NCBI GenBank assembly: GCA_009691845.1
Contig: SIAJ01000055.1
Location: forward strand, 1-37,186
Length of the DNA stretch: 37,186 bases
Source: Gemmataceae bacterium
GTDB lineage: Bacteria > Planctomycetota > Planctomycetia > Gemmatales > Gemmataceae
Direction: 5' to 3'
Under the pieces are notes generated by a model. That model did not search any database. It had not been told where the DNA came from and worked only from the letters and a program-made list of their open reading frames with translations. Made by a program: the position numbers and the translations under genes. Below are positions 32,867 to 37,186 of this stretch, in pieces. The first letter of the stretch is position 1. Each line of letters begins with the position of its first letter.

Positions 32867-32895
32867 CGTGGATTACCTCGCCAGCCAAGGAAATT

Positions 32896-32918
32896 GTTGT
32901 CGACAACTCGATATCGAG
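32896..32918. promoter_or_regulatory. Two abutting 12-bp palindromes, possible operator
   Basis: GTTGTCGACAAC (32896-32907) and CTCGATATCGAG (32907-32918) are each perfect and share one base. They lie 30 bp after the DUF1501 stop and 38 bp before the GTG of the oxygenase gene, a typical place for a repressor site. No regulator gene is next to them, so this is only a candidate. Confidence 0.4.
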
Positions 32919-32945
32919 CATACTAACCGCCAAGTCCGTTCATCT

Positions 32946-32952
32946 GAGGGAG
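32946..32952 (+). promoter_or_regulatory. Ribosome binding site of the oxygenase gene
   Basis: GAGGGAG, 4 bp before the GTG at 32957. It is the main reason for accepting a GTG start. Confidence 0.6.
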
Positions 32953-32956
32953 ACGC

Positions 32957-33856
32957 GTGAGTCCCAGTTGCCTTGTTCATCGACTGAGCCCGACGGAGAG
33001 AGATTCCTTCAACTCGCAGGGTTACCTGATCGTCGAGAACGCTCTCGACATCTCGATGATCGGCCGGTTGCTCGAAGCGGTCGATCGGATCGACGCGCGG
33101 GAACGCACGGACGAGGCTCGCGACAAGCTCCTCTCCTTCCCCAACATTATTCACGAAGATTCGGCGTTCGTGGACCTAATCGACTTGCCGGCCACGTTTC
33201 CGAAGGTTTGGGGCATTCTCGGCTGGAACATTTATTCGTATCACTCGCATGTGGACATCACCCCGCCGGCTGATGCCGCAGCGTTGAAGTGGCGCGTGGC
33301 CTGGCACCAGGACAGCATGAGAGTGAACGACGAAATTGAAACGCACCCGCGACCACGTCTGTCACTCAAGATTGGTTACTACCTGACGGATGCGAGCGAA
33401 CCGGATCGCGGTAACACGTTGGTCCTGCCCGGATCGCACTTGCAGGACGAAATCGACTGCCCCGCCGATGGCGTCTCGAACCCTGCTGGCACCGAATCGG
33501 TTTGCGTGAAACCCGGTTCCGCACTGATTCTTGATCGACGAACCTGGCACTCACGCAGTCCGAACTTGTGGAACCAAACACGCAAAGTCGTTTGGATGGG
33601 TTACAGCTATCGCTGGCTTCGTCCGAAGGACGCGATGACGGTGGCTCATATCCTTCCGGAACTCGATCCGGTTCGCCGGCAAATCCTCGGCGACGGCCTC
33701 TCGGCAAACGGAACTTATGACCCGGTTGACGGTGACGTGCCGTTGCGAACCTGGCTACGCGAACATTGCCCGGAAGAGGCCGAGTCATCGCACCATGGCC
33801 GCTCGCAGTCGCGGCCTCCCGCGATGGTCCGGGGCAAACATCTCGGGCGGCAGTAG
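32957..33856 (+). CDS. Phytanoyl-CoA dioxygenase (PhyH)-like Fe(II)/2-oxoglutarate oxygenase
   Basis: 299 residues from a GTG start. The double-stranded beta-helix core carries the iron facial triad: His117 and Asp119 in WRVAWHQDSM, and His198 in RTWHSRSPN. FNSQGYLIVENALD near the N-terminus and GNTLVLPGSHLQDEI in the centre are PhyH-family landmarks. Such enzymes use Fe(II), O2 and 2-oxoglutarate to hydroxylate small molecules; many bacterial copies have unknown substrates. No signal peptide, so cytoplasmic. The last 30 residues (SSHHGRSQSRPPAMVRGKHL) are basic and low in complexity and probably disordered. The aldo/keto reductase follows after 21 bp, so the two are likely co-transcribed. 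Confidence 0.87.
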   Translation: MSPSCLVHRLSPTERDSFNSQGYLIVENALDISMIGRLLEAVDRIDARERTDEARDKLLSFPNIIHEDSAFVDLIDLPATFPKVWGILGWNIYSYHSHVDITPPADAAALKWRVAWHQDSMRVNDEIETHPRPRLSLKIGYYLTDASEPDRGNTLVLPGSHLQDEIDCPADGVSNPAGTESVCVKPGSALILDRRTWHSRSPNLWNQTRKVVWMGYSYRWLRPKDAMTVAHILPELDPVRRQILGDGLSANGTYDPVDGDVPLRTWLREHCPEEAESSHHGRSQSRPPAMVRGKHLGRQ

Positions 33857-33877
33857 TTAAACAACAAAGGGATGATC

Positions 33878-34864
33878 ATGATCGAGCGTAAACTGGGCCA
33901 ACTCCGTGTATCCGCGATCGGCCTCGGCTGCATGGGGATGAGCGAGTTCTACGACCCCAGCTTGATGAACGACGACGAATCCATCCGGGTCATCCACCGC
34001 TACCTGGATGCGGGCGGCAACTTTCTCGACACGGCGGACATGTACGGCGTTGGGCGAAATGAAGTGCTCGTCGGCAAGGCCATTCGAGATCGCCGTGACC
34101 GCGTCGTGTTGGCAACCAAGTTCGGGAACGTTCGCGGTCCAAACGGCGAGTTTCTCGGCATCCGGGGCGACCCGCAATATGTCCGCGATTGCTGTGACGC
34201 CAGCCTAAAGCGGCTCGGTGTGGATCACATCGATCTGTACTTCCAACACCGGGTCGATCCAAAGACGCCGATCGAGGAGACCGTCGGGGCGATGGCCGAA
34301 CTGGTGAAGGCCGGGAAGGTCCGCCATCTTGGGCTCTCGGAAGCCGCACCTGCGACGATCCGCCGGGCGGTGAAGGTCCACCCAATCGCAGCTCTGCAAA
34401 CAGAGTATTCGCTGTGGTGCCGCGAGGCGGAGGACGTGGTTCTGCCCGCCGTTCGGGAACTCGGGATCGGGTTCGTCTCCTACAGCCCACTCGGCCGAGG
34501 TTTCTTGACAGGGCAACTCAAGCAATTCGAGGATCTCGCGGCCGACGATGCCCGACGGAATGCTCCGCGGTTTCAGGGCGAGAACTTCCAGAAGAACCTG
34601 GACCTGGTGCGAAAGATCGAGGAACTCGCCAAGTCAAAGGGCTGCAAGGCCGGGCAACTCACGCTGGCATGGGTACTCGCTCAGGGTGAAGACATTGTGC
34701 CGATCCCCGGTACCAAGCGCGTTCGATACCTCGACGAGAATCTCGGATCGCTCCAGGTCCGCCTGAGTGCGGACGAACTGCGGCAGATCGACACGATTAT
34801 TCCCGCCGGCGTCACTGCGGGCGACCGCTATCCTCCGCACGCCATGCGAGCAATCGACCGGTGA
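33878..34864 (+). CDS. Aldo/keto reductase
   Basis: 328 residues, a full-length (alpha/beta)8 aldo/keto reductase. The catalytic tetrad is complete: Asp51 and Tyr56 in FLDTADMYG, Lys81 in LATKFGN, and His124 in [34 protein letters not shown] and the nucleotide-binding end [18 protein letters not shown] match the family, closest in pattern to the AKR11-13 type with NADPH preference. It would reduce an aldehyde or ketone in the cytoplasm. An ATG two codons earlier (33872) is possible, but AAAGG at 33866-33870 is spaced 7 bp from the ATG at 33878. The acylase gene begins 25 bp downstream, suggesting one transcript for oxygenase, reductase and acylase. Confidence 0.92.
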   Translation: MIERKLGQLRVSAIGLGCMGMSEFYDPSLMNDDESIRVIHRYLDAGGNFLDTADMYGVGRNEVLVGKAIRDRRDRVVLATKFGNVRGPNGEFLGIRGDPQYVRDCCDASLKRLGVDHIDLYFQHRVDPKTPIEETVGAMAELVKAGKVRHLGLSEAAPATIRRAVKVHPIAALQTEYSLWCREAEDVVLPAVRELGIGFVSYSPLGRGFLTGQLKQFEDLAADDARRNAPRFQGENFQKNLDLVRKIEELAKSKGCKAGQLTLAWVLAQGEDIVPIPGTKRVRYLDENLGSLQVRLSADELRQIDTIIPAGVTAGDRYPPHAMRAIDR

Positions 34865-34889
34865 AGGCGACCACAACGAGGACTCATCA

Positions 34890-37186
34890 ATGACGCTCCG
34901 GGCGGATGTATTGGGATCGATCGTATGGCTAACGTCGTCGCTGGCAGTTCCTGCCGGCGAACAACCCGCTGCCCAATTGGAATCACCGGCGACAGTGGCA
35001 GCAAAAGCCAAGCAGGCGCTTGCGCAAATCGAAGGCGAGTTGAAGTTTGTCGGCCTGAAGGAACCTGTCGAGGTTCTTCGCGACCGCTGGGGCATCGCAC
35101 ATATTTACGCGAAGAACTCTCAGGACCTCTTCTTTGCCCAGGGGTTCGTGGTCTCGCAAGACCGGCTGTTTCAAATTGACGTGTGGCGTCGTCAGGGAAT
35201 CGGTGAGATGGCCGAGGCATTCGGGCCCGATCACGTCGAAGCCGATCGGTTCGCCCGGCTGATGAAGTATCGCGGGGACATGGACGCCGAGTGGGCCAGC
35301 TATTCGCCGGACGCGAAGGAGATCGCGTCGGCCTTCACGGCCGGCATCAACGTCGGCATCGACCAGTTCGGCGACAAGCTCCCAATCGAGTTCCAAATAC
35401 TCGGTCTGAAGCCGAAAAAATGGAAGCCCGAGGATGTGCTCGGCCGCATGTCGGGCATCTACATGTCGCAAAACTTTCGCAACGAGATTCAGCGGGCCCG
35501 CCTGGTGGCCGCCGTGGGCATCGAGAAAGCCCGCTGGCTTGCTTCCGTCGATCCGCAGCGAGAATACGCGTCGGCACTCGATAGCGAAGAACTGAAAGCG
35601 ATCGATGGCCGCATCCTCGCGGGATACGAAGCAGCAACGAAATCGCTCTCGTTCAAACCCGTAAAAACGGAGAGCAACAACTGGGTTGTGAGTAGTGAGA
35701 GGTCGGTATCCGGCAAGCCGCTTCTCGCCAGCGACCCGCACCGTGCGACGGCATTGCCCTCGCTACGGTATCTCGTGCATCTCCACGCACCGGGTTGGAA
35801 TGTCATCGGCAGCGGCGAACCGGCATTGCCCGGCGTCGGGATCGGCCACAACGACAACATCGCGTGGGGCTTCACCATCGTCGGCACCGACCAAGCCGAT
35901 TTCTACGTCGAAGAGGTGAACCCCCAGAACTCCACCGAATACAAGGTCGGCAACCGCTGGGAGAAGATGATCGTTGTCCGCGAGACGATTGCTGTGAAGG
36001 GCGAGAAACATCGCGAAGCCGAAGCTCGTTACACCCGGCACGGACCGGTGTTGTTCCAGGACGAAAAGCGAAATCGGGCTTACTCTCTCAAGTGGGTGGG
36101 CCACGAACCTGGCGGTGCGGCTTACCTTGCGTCACTCGCGGTGGGCCAAGCTCGGAACCAGGAAGAGTTCCTGGCCGCCATGAGCCGGTGGAAGGTGCCG
36201 GGGCTGAACTTCGTCTACGCGGATGTGGTCGGCAACATTGGCTGGATAGCGGCCGCGAGAACGCCCATTCGCCCGAAGCACGACGGACTGCTTCCAGTTC
36301 CGGGTAACGGTGGTTTCGAGTGGGCGGGCTCTCTCGCCGTGCGTGACTTACCCCAGAGCTTCAATCCAAAGGCGGGTTGGCTGGCAACCGCCAATCACAA
36401 CATCCTCCCCGAGGGATACCCGCACCGGATCGGACACGAATTTGCTCCCCCTTATCGCTTCGAGCGCATCCGCGGGGTGCTCGCCTCGAAGCAAAAGTGG
36501 GAACTCGCTGACTTCCGTACGCTCCAGCACGACGATGAATCCATTCCAGGCCTGATGCTGGCCCGCTTACTGAAAGGGCTGGAGCTGAAAGACGAGAAAC
36601 TGGTACCTTTCGCAAAGTTACTAAACGAGTGGGATGGAAGGTTGACGGTAGATGCGAAGGCCGGGCCGCTCTACGCACTCTGGCTGCGTGAGTTGCAACA
36701 GGAGTTTTACCGACTGCAAGTTCCCAGGGAACTGGCCTCGGCGCTCACCTCGCTCAGCGGCGTGCCCACGATGCTGGCCGCGTTGAAGAATGCCGACTCG
36801 CACTGGTTCGGCACCGACGCGAAGGCCACTCGCGACAAGTTCTTGCTCGACACGTTTGTGCGAGCGGTGGAGCAACTCAAGAAACTCCCCGCTTCACAAC
36901 GAGAACGCTGGGGGGCACTCCACACGATCACATTTCGTCACTCCGTAGCTTCATTCGACCCAGCGCTGGGACAGGCGTTCGACATTGGGCCATTCGAACG
37001 GCCTGGCGACGTCCACACGCCGAACAACACACGCTACGACGACAAGTTTCAACAGATTCATGGGGCATCGTACCGCCATCTCATTGACCTCTCTGACTGG
37101 GACCGGGCGCTCGCCACGAGTGCACCGGGACAGTCGGGGCAACCGGGCAGCCCCCATTACGCCGACCTGGCACCTCTGTGGGCAAA
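34890..37186 (+). CDS. Penicillin acylase family protein (cut by window edge)
   Basis: 765 codons remain open to the edge. A short hydrophobic leader (ending LAVPAGEQP) points to export. The alpha chain begins with GLKEPVEVLRDRWGIAHIYA and DLFFAQGFVVSQDRLFQIDV. The Ntn-hydrolase nucleophile is Ser262 in ESNNWVVSSE, the new N-terminus of the beta chain after self-cleavage, followed by LASDPHRATALPSLRYLVHL. The beta chain has GVGIGHNDNIAWGFT and WIAAARTPIRPKH, and a C-terminal PGDVHTPNNTRYDD block with the GASYRHLIDLSDWD stretch. The family hydrolyses amide bonds of penicillins, acyl-homoserine lactones or other N-acyl compounds; the substrate cannot be told from sequence. About 20-60 residues are probably missing. 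Confidence 0.92.
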   Translation, partial: MTLRADVLGSIVWLTSSLAVPAGEQPAAQLESPATVAAKAKQALAQIEGELKFVGLKEPVEVLRDRWGIAHIYAKNSQDLFFAQGFVVSQDRLFQIDVWRRQGIGEMAEAFGPDHVEADRFARLMKYRGDMDAEWASYSPDAKEIASAFTAGINVGIDQFGDKLPIEFQILGLKPKKWKPEDVLGRMSGIYMSQNFRNEIQRARLVAAVGIEKARWLASVDPQREYASALDSEELKAIDGRILAGYEAATKSLSFKPVKTESNNWVVSSERSVSGKPLLASDPHRATALPSLRYLVHLHAPGWNVIGSGEPALPGVGIGHNDNIAWGFTIVGTDQADFYVEEVNPQNSTEYKVGNRWEKMIVVRETIAVKGEKHREAEARYTRHGPVLFQDEKRNRAYSLKWVGHEPGGAAYLASLAVGQARNQEEFLAAMSRWKVPGLNFVYADVVGNIGWIAAARTPIRPKHDGLLPVPGNGGFEWAGSLAVRDLPQSFNPKAGWLATANHNILPEGYPHRIGHEFAPPYRFERIRGVLASKQKWELADFRTLQHDDESIPGLMLARLLKGLELKDEKLVPFAKLLNEWDGRLTVDAKAGPLYALWLRELQQEFYRLQVPRELASALTSLSGVPTMLAALKNADSHWFGTDAKATRDKFLLDTFVRAVEQLKKLPASQRERWGALHTITFRHSVASFDPALGQAFDIGPFERPGDVHTPNNTRYDDKFQQIHGASYRHLIDLSDWDRALATSAPGQSGQPGSPHYADLAPLWA

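Noticed and set aside
1..37186. tRNA, rRNA, CRISPR array, riboswitch, phage or secondary-metabolite cluster
   Set aside because: No cloverleaf, spacer-repeat array, conserved aptamer, phage structural gene or synthase module was seen on either strand.

Overview
The window looks like chromosomal DNA of a planctomycete, most probably a Gemmata-like member of the Gemmataceae. It is GC-rich, and it is dominated by families that are expanded almost only in Planctomycetes and their relatives: DUF1501 (eight copies, one cut by the left edge), DUF1552 (one intact, one remnant), the planctomycete cytochrome proteins with DUF1549/DUF1553 (two), a DUF1592/DUF1588/DUF1585 protein, and DUF1080. It also has an ECF sigma factor of the Rhodopirellula/Verrucomicrobium type followed by a FecR/LamG protein. 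Genus-level placement is inference.

Region 1 (1-12636, all minus strand, transcribed right to left) reads as one long operon: ECF sigma factor, then a FecR-LamG membrane protein whose GTG start overlaps the sigma stop, then DUF1501, DUF1080, DUF1501, DUF1501, DUF1552, a c-type cytochrome/DUF1592 protein with about 20 leucine-rich-like repeats, and the start of another DUF1501 gene. Gaps are 15 to 140 bp. Almost every product carries a signal peptide or a twin-arginine-like N-terminus.

Region 2 (12919-14385) is a scar. It holds a minus-strand gene without its 5' end, the last ~80 codons of a succinate dehydrogenase iron-sulfur subunit gene, the last ~85 codons of a second DUF1552 gene, an 18-bp perfect palindrome and a perfect 20-bp inverted repeat. 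None of the fragments has its upstream part.

Region 3 (14386-23705, minus strand) contains a translationally coupled cytochrome/DUF1549/DUF1553 gene and DUF1501 gene, a 1138-residue secreted protein with a probable glycoside-hydrolase-like barrel, a decayed patch resembling a serine-recombinase zinc ribbon, and another DUF1501 gene.

Region 4 (23928-37186, plus strand) begins divergently with a second DUF1549/DUF1553-DUF1501 pair. It continues with a secreted SMP-30/gluconolactonase-like protein fused to an SGNH-like domain, a Gfo/Idh/MocA oxidoreductase, a 39-codon IS21-type transposase remnant, DUF1501, a phytanoyl-CoA dioxygenase-like protein, an aldo/keto reductase and a penicillin-acylase-family protein cut by the right edge.

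The shared theme is export-linked catabolism: cytochrome/DUF1549/DUF1553/DUF1592 proteins and DUF1501/DUF1552 proteins outside the cytoplasm, with sugar-handling families nearby (DUF1080, SMP-30, the barrel protein, Gfo/Idh/MocA). This suggests breakdown of complex glycans or other polymers, with one block under dedicated sigma control. The substrate cannot be read from the sequence. I see no tRNA, rRNA, CRISPR array or intact insertion sequence.
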